A stretch of 41,612 nucleotides of DNA from CAZFHZ01 sp964519015 (GCA_964519015.1 CAZFHZ010000019.1:1-41612); one strand, 5' to 3'; positions 16,897 to 25,969 are shown, counted from the first letter of the stretch. The notes: generated from the sequence alone by a model not told the origin. A program made the numbers and translations.

Positions 16897-18120
16897 TCAG
16901 GGATAGGTGAATCCCCGGATTGCTGAATGCAGCCGAAAGACCGTGATAATCGGGGCGCCGGTAGCTTCATCTTCATACATGAATATCAGGTGACCGTGGT
17001 CGAGTTGTGCTCTTGATACCGATGCCGGGACACCCGGAAACGAGGTCACACCGAGGTACTCCCCTTCGGGGCTCAGAACCCGATGCCGGGTCCCGCTGGC
17101 GGTAAGACTCATCCTGTAGCCCGGGACGGATGCCCAGAAAAAACCATCTGTGCCGAGAACAACCGAGAACCAGAACGATTTGCTGGAGGGGAAAGACAGG
17201 TCATCCAGACGCTGCTGGTAGATCTCTCGTTGCCTGTCATCCTCGATCGATCCCAAATACTGTCGCATAGCATCCCGGACCTGCTCGCGATCGCCCTGTG
17301 TCACCGGCTCGGGTTGGTATTCGATCCTGATCTTCTTCTGAAGTGTCCCGTCAAGTCCGAACAGCTCGAGGACAGGCTCCTCCAGCAGCGAACGTCCCAA
17401 TCCGACGCCGGGGAAGTAATGCATCATCGGCAGACCCTCATAATCCCTCGGAACCATGGACTGAGGAGCACGCAGGTCGGTAAGCAGTTCTCCGTCCGGT
17501 GAGAGGACCACTGCCCGGAAGGTGATGCTCTGACCTGTCTCCGTCATTCCCATTCCCTGCTGGATGAGTACGGATCCACTTCCGGGTGCCGGCCAGGCAC
17601 TCATGGTGTTGTAGAAGACATTCTCGATCATGTTCACTCGGGGGTACTCGAACGATCTGATGAAGGTCCCGTCCTGCCGGAAGAGCAGGGTCCGCTGCAG
17701 CATACTGTCGACCACTACAACCATATCACCATCGAATCCCAGCAGCCTTGGACTGCGGAATTCTCCTGGACCGGCTCCTTCCCGGCCGAAACTGTGGCTG
17801 AACGAGCCGTCCGGTCCGAAGACGGCGATCCGGTTGTTCCCGCCGTCAGTGACGTAGACATAGCCCTCCTCATCCATGCGAGCGATCCGCGCGTCCGACA
17901 GGAGGGTCTCTTCCCGGGATTCATCTTGTTCGAGATGATACAGTTCCTCGTACTCGAACAGCTCACCGGTGTATTTCGGCCCCCCGGTCGTTTCAGCGAT
18001 CATAACGCCGTCTTCTTCATGGAGACGGAAGACATGGGCGGGTGATTCTTCGCTGGAGCAGGATGAAATCAGGCAGGGCACTGCGAGTGCGTAAATGATC
18101 GTAAGGCAGGGCTTCTTCAC
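16897..18120 (-). CDS. 6-bladed beta-propeller lipoprotein (propeller 3)
   Basis: 407 residues. The GTG at 18120 is chosen because ggggagg lies just upstream and a lipoprotein signal follows (IIYALAVPCLISSCSS). The open frame continues further upstream but there only reads the neighbouring gene in another frame. The header HVFRLHEEDGVMIAE, GPKYTGELFEYEELYHLEQDES, the core loop FGPDGSFSHSFGREGAGPGEFRSP and the closing LSPEGEYLGVTSFP ... EATGAP ... GFTYP match propellers 1, 4, 6 and 7. The gene sits with little flanking DNA between two direct repeats of the adjacent hydrolase gene's 3' end. It therefore looks inserted between the GH97 and hydrolase genes. Ligand unknown. Confidence 0.82.
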   Translation of the reverse strand: MKKPCLTIIYALAVPCLISSCSSEESPAHVFRLHEEDGVMIAETTGGPKYTGELFEYEELYHLEQDESREETLLSDARIARMDEEGYVYVTDGGNNRIAVFGPDGSFSHSFGREGAGPGEFRSPRLLGFDGDMVVVVDSMLQRTLLFRQDGTFIRSFEYPRVNMIENVFYNTMSAWPAPGSGSVLIQQGMGMTETGQSITFRAVVLSPDGELLTDLRAPQSMVPRDYEGLPMMHYFPGVGLGRSLLEEPVLELFGLDGTLQKKIRIEYQPEPVTQGDREQVRDAMRQYLGSIEDDRQREIYQQRLDDLSFPSSKSFWFSVVLGTDGFFWASVPGYRMSLTASGTRHRVLSPEGEYLGVTSFPGVPASVSRAQLDHGHLIFMYEDEATGAPIITVFRLHSAIRGFTYP

Positions 18121-18166
18121 GGTCGGAACCTCCCCGAGAATGCACCTTTGAGAATATAGACCAACA

Positions 18167-18255
18167 CCGGGACGGGCCTTCCTTCTCCTCAATGCCCGGC
18201 GCTGACCCGGGCGGCCACCCCGTCGGCGATGGAACCGGGGGAGCGGGCGGCGCTG
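18167..18255 (-). repeat. direct repeat copy 2: intact 3' end of the beta-lactamase-fold gene
   Basis: Partner of the copy at 16788-16878. It includes the functional stop codon of the gene at 18189. The two copies, 1,379 bp apart start to start, bracket propeller 3. Confidence 0.85.
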
Positions 18256-19343
18256 GTGTTGACCTGCACGGCCACGGCCACGCCCAGGTCGGGATACCAG
18301 CGGACCTCGGTCAGGTAGCCCGGGAAGTAGCCGCTGTGTCCCCAAGCCGGCCCCAGGCGGGTCATCCAGAGGATGACCCCCAGACCGTAGCGGGCCCCCC
18401 GGCCCAGGCCGGGGGCGCTCACCCCCTCGAGCGCCCGGGCCAGCGTCTGGGGGCCGTAGACCCTCCCGGTGAAGAGCTCCCGGGCCCAGCGGGCCAGGTC
18501 GTAACTCGAGGTGATGTAGCCGCCACCGGTCCATTCGAACTGGGGATTGAGGGCGAAACGCCCTTCCGTGATCATGGCGTCCCGCCCCCCGAAGGGGTTG
18601 TTCGCTCCCGCGTACCCCTGTACCAGACCGGGCAGCACCGGCCGGTCACTGGGGATGGTGTCGGCCAGCCCGAGCGGGTCGAGGAAGCGTGTGCGCACCT
18701 GCTCGTAGACGGTCCGTCCGGTCAGCCGCTCCATCAGGATGCCCAGCACGATGTAGTTGGTGTCCGCGTAGGTCCAGCCCTGGCCGGCCGGGAAGGAGGC
18801 CTTGGTGTCGAAGAGGTAGGCAAGCAGCTCCTCGGGGCGCCAGACCCGGTAAGGGTCGGCGGTCAGGTCGCGCAGAAAGCGGTCGTCGAACTCGTAGCGC
18901 ACCAGGCCGCTGGTGTGGTTGAGCAGCATGCGCACAGTGATCGCCCCGGCATTGGGCAGGTGGGGGTACCAGGAGAGGTCCCCCAGGTGGCGGGCGACGG
19001 GGTCGTCCAGTCCGAACACCCCTTCGTCGATGAGCTGGAGGGCCAGGGCGGCGAAGAACAGCTTGCCGACGCTGCCGGTCATCATCCGGTCGCGGGGGCG
19101 CATGGGTGTACCCGCTTCCCGGTCGCTCAGACCGGAGGCCAGGGCCAGGGTGGTGCCGTCGGCCCGGGCGACGCCGACGGTCAGACCGGGGTAGGCCCCG
19201 GCCGCCTGGACCGAATCGAGGTAGGCCTGGAGCCTTCCGGCCAGGTCGCTCTGGGCCCGGACCGGGGCGGTGAACGCCACCGAGACGGCCAGGGCAAGGA
19301 GCAGGACTATGGCGGGACGGTTCGGGCGGGACCGTTGAAGCAT
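18189..19343 (-). CDS. serine hydrolase, beta-lactamase / D-Ala-D-Ala peptidase fold (class C-like)
   Basis: 384 residues with a signal peptide (AIVLLLALAVSVAFTAPVRAQ). The active-site SxxK is SVGK at residues 91-94. The second motif position reads Y192-A-D (YADTNY) where classic enzymes have Y-x-N, and HSGYFPGY near the C-terminus is the third motif. LLNHTSGLVRYEF and YADTNYIVLGILMERLTG are typical of the Beta-lactamase (PF00144) family. That family covers esterases, peptidases and penicillin-binding proteins as well as AmpC, so resistance cannot be inferred. ATG 19343 fits the signal peptide. A 40-codon ORF ends 11 bp upstream on the same strand, and GH97 was probably the next downstream gene before propeller 3 was inserted. 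Confidence 0.87.
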   Translation of the reverse strand: MLQRSRPNRPAIVLLLALAVSVAFTAPVRAQSDLAGRLQAYLDSVQAAGAYPGLTVGVARADGTTLALASGLSDREAGTPMRPRDRMMTGSVGKLFFAALALQLIDEGVFGLDDPVARHLGDLSWYPHLPNAGAITVRMLLNHTSGLVRYEFDDRFLRDLTADPYRVWRPEELLAYLFDTKASFPAGQGWTYADTNYIVLGILMERLTGRTVYEQVRTRFLDPLGLADTIPSDRPVLPGLVQGYAGANNPFGGRDAMITEGRFALNPQFEWTGGGYITSSYDLARWARELFTGRVYGPQTLARALEGVSAPGLGRGARYGLGVILWMTRLGPAWGHSGYFPGYLTEVRWYPDLGVAVAVQVNTSAARSPGSIADGVAARVSAGH

Positions 19344-19354
19344 GGCGGACTCCT

Positions 19355-19477
19355 TCAAGGCTGTTCTGCGGTATGGAAGAGCGCGTGTACCTCGGGTCGG
19401 AAGAGGTAGACGACGGAAAGCGCTCCGCCCAGGGCCATCCAAACGGTCAGCAGGCGCAGCCCGAGGGGTAGCCTCAT
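19355..19477 (-). CDS. possible small single-span membrane protein
   Basis: A 40-codon frame starting at ATG 19477 encodes LRLLTVWMALGGALSVVYLF, a credible transmembrane helix, then a short polar tail. It ends 11 bp before the hydrolase start, so it could be co-translated with it. The frame is open further upstream, with GTG codons near 19516-19522 as alternative starts. No clear ribosome site is present. It may be the end of a degraded gene. Confidence 0.35.
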   Translation of the reverse strand: MRLPLGLRLLTVWMALGGALSVVYLFRPEVHALFHTAEQP

Positions 19478-19777
19478 CCCGGTGGGTGCGCCGCTCTCTG
19501 TCGATTCCCCGGTCACCGTCACCGGCTCCTCCCGTTCCGGAGATCGTTCCCTCTTCCCGCCGCGGAAGAGAGTAGCGGTTCCGGCTGCGGCGGCCCAACC
19601 GGGAATGGAGCGGGCGGCGGATCTCTCCGGAGTCCACCCGATCGGGCGGACGGATCCGCTCCAGAGGCTTGACGCCGGGCAGGGGGGTGGGACAATGAGT
19701 CCGAGTGGCCGATCTGCTTCGTCCGGCTAATCGATCGATGGGCGGTCTCCGGTGAAGGGACAGGTAAAGGAGTGACC
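19478..19777. other. intergenic region upstream of the divergent hydrolases
   Basis: About 300 bp between the small ORF and the CocE gene. Both strands have open frames but none with a start, ribosome site and plausible protein. It presumably carries two divergent promoters, which I cannot place. The ribosome site aaaggag at the right end belongs to the CocE gene. Confidence 0.4.
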
Positions 19778-21640
19778 ATGCGCACACGCGGATTTCCACG
19801 GTGGTATCTGGCGGTTGGATGGGCGGCGATCGTGCTCGCGCTGGCGACGGCCGGCACACCCGCCGCGTCGGACGAGGCATACATAAGCCGCGATGTGATG
19901 ATCCCAATGCGTGACGGCGTCCGGCTGCACGCGAAGATCTTCACGCCGGCGAACCGGCCGGAGCCGCTGCCGATCATCATGCGGCGCACGCCGTACGGTG
20001 TGGAGAACTCGGGCCGCAGCCTCACAACCACCTACCGGGCCCTGGCGGACGAGGGCTACATCTTCGTATTTGAGGATATCCGCGGCAAATACGGGTCGGA
20101 AGGCGAGTTCGTGATGCAGCGGCCGGCGCGTACGCCCGGCGACACCGAGGCACTGGACGAGGGTACCGACACCTTCGACACGATCGAGTGGCTGCTCGCG
20201 AACGTGCCGAACCACAACGGCCGCGTCGGTATGCTGGGTGTCTCCTACGACGGTTGGACGACGATCATGGGCGCGCTCGAGCCGCACCCGGCGCTCAAGG
20301 CGATCTCGCCACAGGCCTCTCCCGCCGATATGTGGCTGGGGGACGACTTTCACCACAACGGTGCGTTCCGTCTCAGCTACGGCTTCGAGTACGCGGTGAG
20401 GATGGAGAGCGACAAGGAGCAGAAGCCGTTCGCCTTCGACCGCTACGACACCTACGACTGGTATCTCTCCCTCGGCCCGCTGTCGAATGTGAACGAGCAG
20501 CACCTGCACGGGTCGATCCCGACGTGGAACGACTATGTGGCCCACCCCGACTACGACGAGTTTTGGCAGCGGCAGACCCTCATCCCGCACATCCTGAACA
20601 TCAAGGTGCCGACGCTCAACGTCGCCGGCTGGTGGGACCAGGAGGACTTCTACGGCCCGATGCGCATCTACGAAGAACTCGAGCGGTACGACACGGACCA
20701 CCTCAACTACCTGGTCGTCGGCCCGTGGAACCACGGCGGGTGGAACCGGCCCGGCGACGCGCTGGGCGCGATCCCGTTCGGGAGCGCCACCGGCGAGTAT
20801 TTCCGCGACCAGGTGCAGGCGCCCTGGTTCGCGTTCTTCCTCAAGGACAAGGGCGTGCTCGCTCTCCCCGAGGCCCTGACGTTCGAGGCCGGGTCGAACC
20901 AGTGGCGGCGCTGGGATGCCTGGCCGCCGGCGAGCGCTACCGAGGGATGCGACCTGTACTTCCACGCCAACGAACGGCTGTCGATGGAACCGCCGGTCGC
21001 GGGCATGCCGGCAGAGGAGTTCGACGAGTACGTCTCCGACCCGGAGCACCCCGTGCCGTACCGGCACCGGCCGATCCAGGCGACCTACTTCAGCGGTGGC
21101 TCGAAGTGGTCCACGTGGCTCGTCGAGGACCAGCGCTTCGTGGATGACCGGTCCGACGTGCTGAGCTGGGAGAGCGATGTGCTCGAGGGGGACCTGACGA
21201 TAGCGGGCGAAGTGGTGGCGCACCTCTTCACATCCACGACCGGCAGCGACGCCGATTGGATCGTGAAACTCATCGACGTCTACCCGGAGGAGATGCCCGA
21301 CGACTGGGATCTGGCGGGCTTCCAGTTGATGGTGTCGAACGAGGTGTTCCGCGGCCGCTATCGGACCGGCTTCGAGAGACCTGTGCCCCTCCGGCCGGAC
21401 GCGGTGCTCGAGTACGCGTTCAGCCTGCACACGCAGAACTACACGTTCCGCAAGGGACACCGCGTGATGGTACAGGTACAGAGCACGTGGTTCCCGATCA
21501 TCGACCGTAATCCGCAGACCTTCGTACCGAATATCTTCGAGGCGAAGGCCGGGGACTTCCGCGCCGCCACCCACCGCATCTTCCGGTCGGCGCGTTATCC
21601 TTCGCGCGTCACGGTTCCGGTGGTCAGGGAGGAAAAGTAG
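19778..21640 (+). CDS. CocE/NonD family hydrolase (peptidase S15-like acyl hydrolase)
   Basis: 620 residues with a signal peptide (AAIVLALATAGTPAAS). The alpha/beta-hydrolase core has IPMRDGVRLHAKIFTP, a nucleophile elbow GVSYDGWTT, WDQEDFYGP and the His region GPWNHGGWN. The C-terminal jelly-roll contains GSDADWIVKLIDVYPE, the X-Pro dipeptidyl-peptidase C-domain signature. Relatives include cocaine esterase, glutaryl-7-ACA acylase and X-Pro peptidases, so the secreted enzyme hydrolyses an ester or amide, exact substrate unknown. ATG 19778 has aaaggag upstream. Codon choice differs from the neighbours: gcg, acg and ccg dominate here where flanking genes favour gcc, acc and ccc. This fits recent horizontal acquisition. 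Confidence 0.87.
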   Translation: MRTRGFPRWYLAVGWAAIVLALATAGTPAASDEAYISRDVMIPMRDGVRLHAKIFTPANRPEPLPIIMRRTPYGVENSGRSLTTTYRALADEGYIFVFEDIRGKYGSEGEFVMQRPARTPGDTEALDEGTDTFDTIEWLLANVPNHNGRVGMLGVSYDGWTTIMGALEPHPALKAISPQASPADMWLGDDFHHNGAFRLSYGFEYAVRMESDKEQKPFAFDRYDTYDWYLSLGPLSNVNEQHLHGSIPTWNDYVAHPDYDEFWQRQTLIPHILNIKVPTLNVAGWWDQEDFYGPMRIYEELERYDTDHLNYLVVGPWNHGGWNRPGDALGAIPFGSATGEYFRDQVQAPWFAFFLKDKGVLALPEALTFEAGSNQWRRWDAWPPASATEGCDLYFHANERLSMEPPVAGMPAEEFDEYVSDPEHPVPYRHRPIQATYFSGGSKWSTWLVEDQRFVDDRSDVLSWESDVLEGDLTIAGEVVAHLFTSTTGSDADWIVKLIDVYPEEMPDDWDLAGFQLMVSNEVFRGRYRTGFERPVPLRPDAVLEYAFSLHTQNYTFRKGHRVMVQVQSTWFPIIDRNPQTFVPNIFEAKAGDFRAATHRIFRSARYPSRVTVPVVREEK

Positions 21641-21670
21641 GCATCGACGACCCGGCGGGCCTTCCCGATC

Positions 21671-22450
21671 CTATTCCCCCCGGAACGTCCCCTTCCTCTT
21701 CTCCAGGAAGGCGGCCACGCCCTCCTTCTTGTCCTCGGTCGTGCAGAGGAGGGCGTGCAGGTACGATTCGAGGGCGAAGCCCGCGGCGGAGTCTCCCTCC
21801 TGGCTCCGCAGCACGGCTTCCTTGGCCAGACTCACGGCCAGGGGCGGCCGCGAGGCGATCCTGGCGGCCAGCTCCCTGACCCGATCCATCAGCTCCCCGT
21901 GGGGGACGACCCGGTTGACCAGTCCGATCCGGTAGGCCTCCGCAGCGTCGATGAAATCGCCGGTGAGGATCATCTCCATGGCCCGCCCGAGTCCGATCAG
22001 GCGGGGCAGCCGTTGCGTCCCGCCATCTCCCGGAATGATCCCGAGCTTGATCTCGGGAGCCCCGAATTGGGCCTGCTCGGAGCAGATCCGGATGGTGCAG
22101 GCCAGGGCGAGTTCCAGCCCCCCGCCCAGGGCATAACCGTTTATCGCCGCGATGACGGGAACGGGCAGGTTCTCGATCCGGGCGAAAAGCTCCTGCCGCT
22201 CCCGTGTGACCCGGCGTCCCGACCAGGCGTTCCGGTCGACGATCTCTCCGATATCCGCTCCGGCCACGAAGGCCTTCTCTCCCTCTCCCGTGACGATCAG
22301 CACGCGCAGTCCTTCGTCGCGCTCGATCTCGTCCAGCAGCTGGCGCAGCTCGGAGGTCAATTCGTTGGAGATGGCATTCATCTTGTCGGGACGGTTGATC
22401 GTCAGGAGCCCGATGCCATCCTTCTGCTCATATCGGAGTGTCTGGTACAT
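21671..22450 (-). CDS. enoyl-CoA hydratase / crotonase
   Basis: 259 residues, the usual crotonase length. Motifs: INRPDKMNAIS, FVAGADIGEI (oxyanion-hole loop), INGYALGGGLELALACTIRI, and FGAPEIKLGIIPGDGGTQRLPRLIG with the catalytic Glu pair region. It hydrates 2-enoyl-CoA, such as crotonyl-CoA, to 3-hydroxyacyl-CoA in the cytosol. ATG 22450 is chosen because gagcggga lies just upstream; an ATG 15 bp further upstream is less likely. It is the last gene of the thl-hbd-acd-crt run, 25 bp after the acyl-CoA dehydrogenase. Confidence 0.92.
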   Translation of the reverse strand: MYQTLRYEQKDGIGLLTINRPDKMNAISNELTSELRQLLDEIERDEGLRVLIVTGEGEKAFVAGADIGEIVDRNAWSGRRVTRERQELFARIENLPVPVIAAINGYALGGGLELALACTIRICSEQAQFGAPEIKLGIIPGDGGTQRLPRLIGLGRAMEMILTGDFIDAAEAYRIGLVNRVVPHGELMDRVRELAARIASRPPLAVSLAKEAVLRSQEGDSAAGFALESYLHALLCTTEDKKEGVAAFLEKRKGTFRGE

Positions 22451-22475
22451 ACTCCCGCTCCTCAAGTGTGCCTGG

Positions 22476-23630
22476 CTATTCGAAGGCCTTGATCCCGAGC
22501 TCGAAGGCGCCGATGATCAGTTGCTGGATCTGGGAAGTCCCCTCATAGAGGGTGTTGATCCGGGCGTCCCGGTAGAAGCGTTCCACGTCATACTCGCCGG
22601 AAAAGCCGTAGCCGCCGTGAATCTGGACCGCCTTGTAGGCCACCCGGTTGACCATCTCGCTGCAATAGTACTTGGCGATCGAGGTCTCCCGGGTGTTGGG
22701 CCGGTCCTTGTTCTTGAGGTGACCGGCGCGATAGACCAGCAGGCGTCCCGCTTCGCACTCGACGACCATGTCCGCGATCATCTGCTGGACGAGCTGAAAG
22801 CTGGCGATCGGCTTGCCGAACTGGATCCTCTCCCGGGCGTACTTCTTGCAGATGTCGATGCAGCCCTGGGCCGATCCCACACAGCCGGCGGCCACCGTGA
22901 AGCGGCCGAAATCGAGGGTGCCCAGCGCGAGTTTGAATCCCCTGTTCACCTCCCCCAGTACGTTACCTTTCGGAACCCGGCAGTTCTCCAGGATGATCTC
23001 ACCCGTGTTGGAGGCCCGAAGCCCGAGCTTGTCGTGGATGTCCTTGGTCGAGAACCCTTCGAAATTCCGCTCGACCAGAAAGGCGGTTATTCCCCGGGCT
23101 CCCGCCTCAGGATCTGTCTTCGCGTACACGATGGCCAGATCGGCGATCCCGGCGTTGGTGATCCAGGTCTTCTGCCCGTTGAGAATGTAATAATCCCCGT
23201 CATCGACGGCCGTCGTGCGCATGCTGGCGGGATCGCTGCCCGCATCTGGTTCGGTCAGCCCGTAACAGCCCATCCACTCGCCGCGGGCCAGTCTGGGCAG
23301 GTACTTCTTTTTCTGCTCCTCGTTGGCGAACTTGAGTATGGGAAGGGCAACCAGGGACACCTGCACGGAGTAGGTGCCCCGCAGGGATGAATCAACCCGG
23401 CCGATCTCCTCGGCCACGATGGCATGGCTGATATAGTCGAAACCCGCCCCGCCGTACTCCTCGGGAATGGGTGTCCCGATGAAGCCCAGCTCGGCCAGCC
23501 GGTTGAAGAGATGGCGCGGGAACTCGCCCTTTTTATCGTTCTCGCTGGCCACCGGCGCGATCTCCTCGTCGGCAAACTTGCGGATGGTCTCCTGGAGCAT
23601 CCTCTGTTCTTCGCTCAGATCGAAGTCCAC
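22476..23630 (-). CDS. acyl-CoA dehydrogenase (butyryl-CoA / short-chain type)
   Basis: 384 residues, full length for the FAD-dependent family. Signatures: EEYGGAGFDYISHAIVAEEIGRVDSS, CYGLTEPDAGSDPASMRTTA, NGQKTWITNAG, ERIQFGKPIASFQLVQ and the C-terminal QIHGGYGFSGEYDVERFYRDARINTLYEGTSQIQ, in which the Glu of YEGT is the catalytic base of short- and medium-chain enzymes. It interconverts acyl-CoA and 2-enoyl-CoA and needs an electron-transfer flavoprotein, for which no gene is seen in this window. The operon context fits butyryl-CoA/crotonyl-CoA chemistry in either direction. Confidence 0.93.
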   Translation of the reverse strand: MDFDLSEEQRMLQETIRKFADEEIAPVASENDKKGEFPRHLFNRLAELGFIGTPIPEEYGGAGFDYISHAIVAEEIGRVDSSLRGTYSVQVSLVALPILKFANEEQKKKYLPRLARGEWMGCYGLTEPDAGSDPASMRTTAVDDGDYYILNGQKTWITNAGIADLAIVYAKTDPEAGARGITAFLVERNFEGFSTKDIHDKLGLRASNTGEIILENCRVPKGNVLGEVNRGFKLALGTLDFGRFTVAAGCVGSAQGCIDICKKYARERIQFGKPIASFQLVQQMIADMVVECEAGRLLVYRAGHLKNKDRPNTRETSIAKYYCSEMVNRVAYKAVQIHGGYGFSGEYDVERFYRDARINTLYEGTSQIQQLIIGAFELGIKAFE

Positions 23631-23677
23631 AACATTCTCCTTCTGTCGCGCAGGGGTTGCCGTCGATCCGTGGATAC

Positions 23678-24529
23678 CTAGTACGTGTAGAATCCCTCTC
23701 CCGACTTCTTGCCCAGTTTACCCTTATCGATCATCGTTCGGATGATCCCGGGAGGCCGGTAGCGCTCGTCCTTCAGCTTGGCGTGGAGGGTCTCCATCTT
23801 GGCCAGGTGGATATCCAGACCGATCATGTCCAGCAGGGCCAGCGGTCCCATGGGCAGGCCCGCCCCTAGCTTCATCGCTTCATCGATGTCGGCGGCGGGA
23901 GCAATGCCGTCGGCGTAGACCGCCGCCGCCTCGTTCAACAGGCCGGCCAGCACCCGGCTGACGATCCCGGCCGGGGCTTCCTTGGCGGTGACGATGGGGG
24001 TCTTGCCCAGGTCCTCGGCGAATTTCCTGGTCGTGGCGATGGTATCCTCGGAGGTCTCCTCGCCCCGGATGATCTCGACCAGCTTCATGATGACGGCGGG
24101 ATTGAAGAAATGCATGCCGATGACCTTGTCGGGGCGCGAGGTGGCCTGAGCGATCTCGCTCACCGAGAGGGCCGTCGTGTTGCTGGCCAGGATGGCCTCG
24201 GCCGGGCAGATGGAATCCAGCCGGCCGAACAGCACCTGCTTGATCTGGATGTCCTCGTAAACGGCTTCCACGACGAAATCGCTCTCGCCGGCCGACTCCA
24301 GGTCGGTCGACCAGGTCAGGTGCGCGAGGACCGAATCCATCTCGGCCTGGGTGATCTTCCCCTGTTCGACCCGCTTGGCCAGACCGGTCTCGATCTTCTT
24401 CCGGGCCCCGTCGACCAGCACATCGGACAGGTCGGTCACGGTGACGTCGTATCCCCGCTGGGCACAGAGCTGTCCGACTCCGGCGCCCATGGTTCCGGCG
24501 CCCACGACGAAAGGCTTCTTCACCTCCAT
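23678..24529 (-). CDS. 3-hydroxybutyryl-CoA dehydrogenase
   Basis: 283 residues. N-terminal Rossmann motif VVGAGTMGAGVGQLCAQRG for NAD(P). FVVEAVYEDIQIKQ, LASNTTALSVSEIAQATSRPDKVIGMHFFNPA (catalytic Ser/His/Asn region) and the C-domain GIVSRVLAGLLNEA ... LGAGLPMGPLALLDMIGLD complete the family pattern. It reduces acetoacetyl-CoA to 3-hydroxybutyryl-CoA or runs the reverse in beta-oxidation. It lies between the thiolase (41 bp) and the acyl-CoA dehydrogenase (47 bp) and is probably co-transcribed with them. Confidence 0.93.
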   Translation of the reverse strand: MEVKKPFVVGAGTMGAGVGQLCAQRGYDVTVTDLSDVLVDGARKKIETGLAKRVEQGKITQAEMDSVLAHLTWSTDLESAGESDFVVEAVYEDIQIKQVLFGRLDSICPAEAILASNTTALSVSEIAQATSRPDKVIGMHFFNPAVIMKLVEIIRGEETSEDTIATTRKFAEDLGKTPIVTAKEAPAGIVSRVLAGLLNEAAAVYADGIAPAADIDEAMKLGAGLPMGPLALLDMIGLDIHLAKMETLHAKLKDERYRPPGIIRTMIDKGKLGKKSGEGFYTY

Positions 24530-24570
24530 GTCCGTTCCTCCCTCTCTGGCTTTTCCCTACGATCGGCCGG

Positions 24571-25755
24571 TCAGTCCAGGTTCTCGATCACGATCGCTAC
24601 GCCCTGTCCTCCTCCAATGCACAGGGCCACGAGCCCCAGTCTCTTCCCTTTGTCCTTCAGCGCATAGATCAGGGTGGTCAGGATCTTGGCCCCGGTCGCC
24701 CCCACCGGGTGGCCGAGGGCGATCGCTCCGCCGTGAACGTTGACTCGGGAGCGGTCCCATTCGAGTTCCCGTTCAACGGCCAGGATCTGGGCGGCGAAGG
24801 CTTCGTTGAGCTCGATGATGTCGATCTCCTCCAGTCTGAGTCCGGCCTTGGTCAGGGCCGTGCCCACCGCCGGTACCGGGCCGATCCCCATGACAGCGGG
24901 ATCGACACCGACGCTGGCGTAGGAGAGGATCCGGGCCAGCGGCTTGACGCCGAGTTCAGAGGCCTTCTCCTCCTTCATGATCAGGACGGCGGCGGCTGCG
25001 TCGCAGAGCGCGCAGGCGTTACCGGCGGTGACCGTTCCCCCCTCTTTGAAGATCGCCGGCAATCTCGCCAGCTTCTCGACCGAAGTCCCCTCCCGGGGGA
25101 TCTCCTCCCCCTCGAAGGTTTCGGTCTGTCCCTTCTTGAGCGGGATCTCGACGGGCAGGATCTCCGCCTTGAATTTCCCCGCCTGCATCGCGCCGACGGC
25201 CTTGTTGTGGCTCTCAACGGCGTACAGGTCCTGTTCTTCGCGGCTGAAGCCGTAGCGCTCGACCAGCGTTTCGGCGGTTACTCCCATCAGGTGTCCGGCC
25301 AGGGGACACATGAAGCCGTCCTTGTGCAGGACATCGACCAGCTTGCCGTCACCCATCCGGTTACCCCACCTGGCTCCATCGGCGAGGTAGGGAACCTGAG
25401 TGGAGTTCTCCGCACCGCCGACCAGGACCACGTCCGCATCTCCGGCCTTGATGATCTGAGCGGCCAGCGAGACGGCCCGCAGGGACGAGCCGCAGCGTTT
25501 GTTCACCGTGAAGGCGGGGACCTGGTGAGGCAGACCCGCTTTGACGGTGGCCAGCCGCCCGATGTTCGGACCGAGTCCGGCCTGCCAGCCGGTGCCGAAG
25601 ATCACTTCATCCACCTGGTCGGGCTGGATGCCCCCTCTCCGAACGGCCTCCTGGAGGACCAGTGTGCCCAGCTCCACTGCGGAGACGCTCTTAAACGAGC
25701 CTCCGAAGCTGCCTCCGGCGGTCCGGACGGCACTGGCGATGATGACGTTGCTCAT
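24571..25755 (-). CDS. acetyl-CoA acetyltransferase (thiolase II)
   Basis: 394 residues, typical of biosynthetic thiolases. The acylated Cys is in NKRCGSSLRAVSLAAQ (about residue 88), followed by LVGGAENSTQVPY, ELNEAFAAQILAVERE, HGGAIALGHPVGATGAKILTTLIYAL and CIGGGQGVAIVIE with the second catalytic Cys. It condenses two acetyl-CoA to acetoacetyl-CoA or cleaves the product. It is the first gene of a minus-strand operon that also encodes hydroxybutyryl-CoA dehydrogenase, acyl-CoA dehydrogenase and crotonase, enough for acetyl-CoA to butyryl-CoA or the reverse. Confidence 0.94.
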   Translation of the reverse strand: MSNVIIASAVRTAGGSFGGSFKSVSAVELGTLVLQEAVRRGGIQPDQVDEVIFGTGWQAGLGPNIGRLATVKAGLPHQVPAFTVNKRCGSSLRAVSLAAQIIKAGDADVVLVGGAENSTQVPYLADGARWGNRMGDGKLVDVLHKDGFMCPLAGHLMGVTAETLVERYGFSREEQDLYAVESHNKAVGAMQAGKFKAEILPVEIPLKKGQTETFEGEEIPREGTSVEKLARLPAIFKEGGTVTAGNACALCDAAAAVLIMKEEKASELGVKPLARILSYASVGVDPAVMGIGPVPAVGTALTKAGLRLEEIDIIELNEAFAAQILAVERELEWDRSRVNVHGGAIALGHPVGATGAKILTTLIYALKDKGKRLGLVALCIGGGQGVAIVIENLD

Positions 25756-25969
25756 GGACGACCTCCCGATTCGCGCTGCGGTTGGTCCAGCCCTTCCCCC
25801 GAACGGCCTGATCCGGCTGAGGACATCCTACCCGAAAAGATCGTCCATGTGGAGTAAATCGGCCACCGGTCAGAAGTGCCTGGCGCGGTCGGCCGGGCCC
25901 TGGACCAGGGCGCCGTTTAAGGTGAATAATAGGACAACCGACATCGGATATACCCATGCCCAGGACACT

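Noticed and set aside
18121..18534. N-terminal extension of propeller 3 or fusion with the upstream gene
   Set aside because: The extension reads the hydrolase gene in another frame and gives Pro/Arg/Gly-rich sequence. The internal GTG with ribosome site and lipoprotein signal is the real start.
18189..19343. antibiotic-resistance beta-lactamase
   Set aside because: PF00144-type proteins are mostly esterases and peptidases. The second motif is YAD, not YxN, and nothing nearby concerns resistance.
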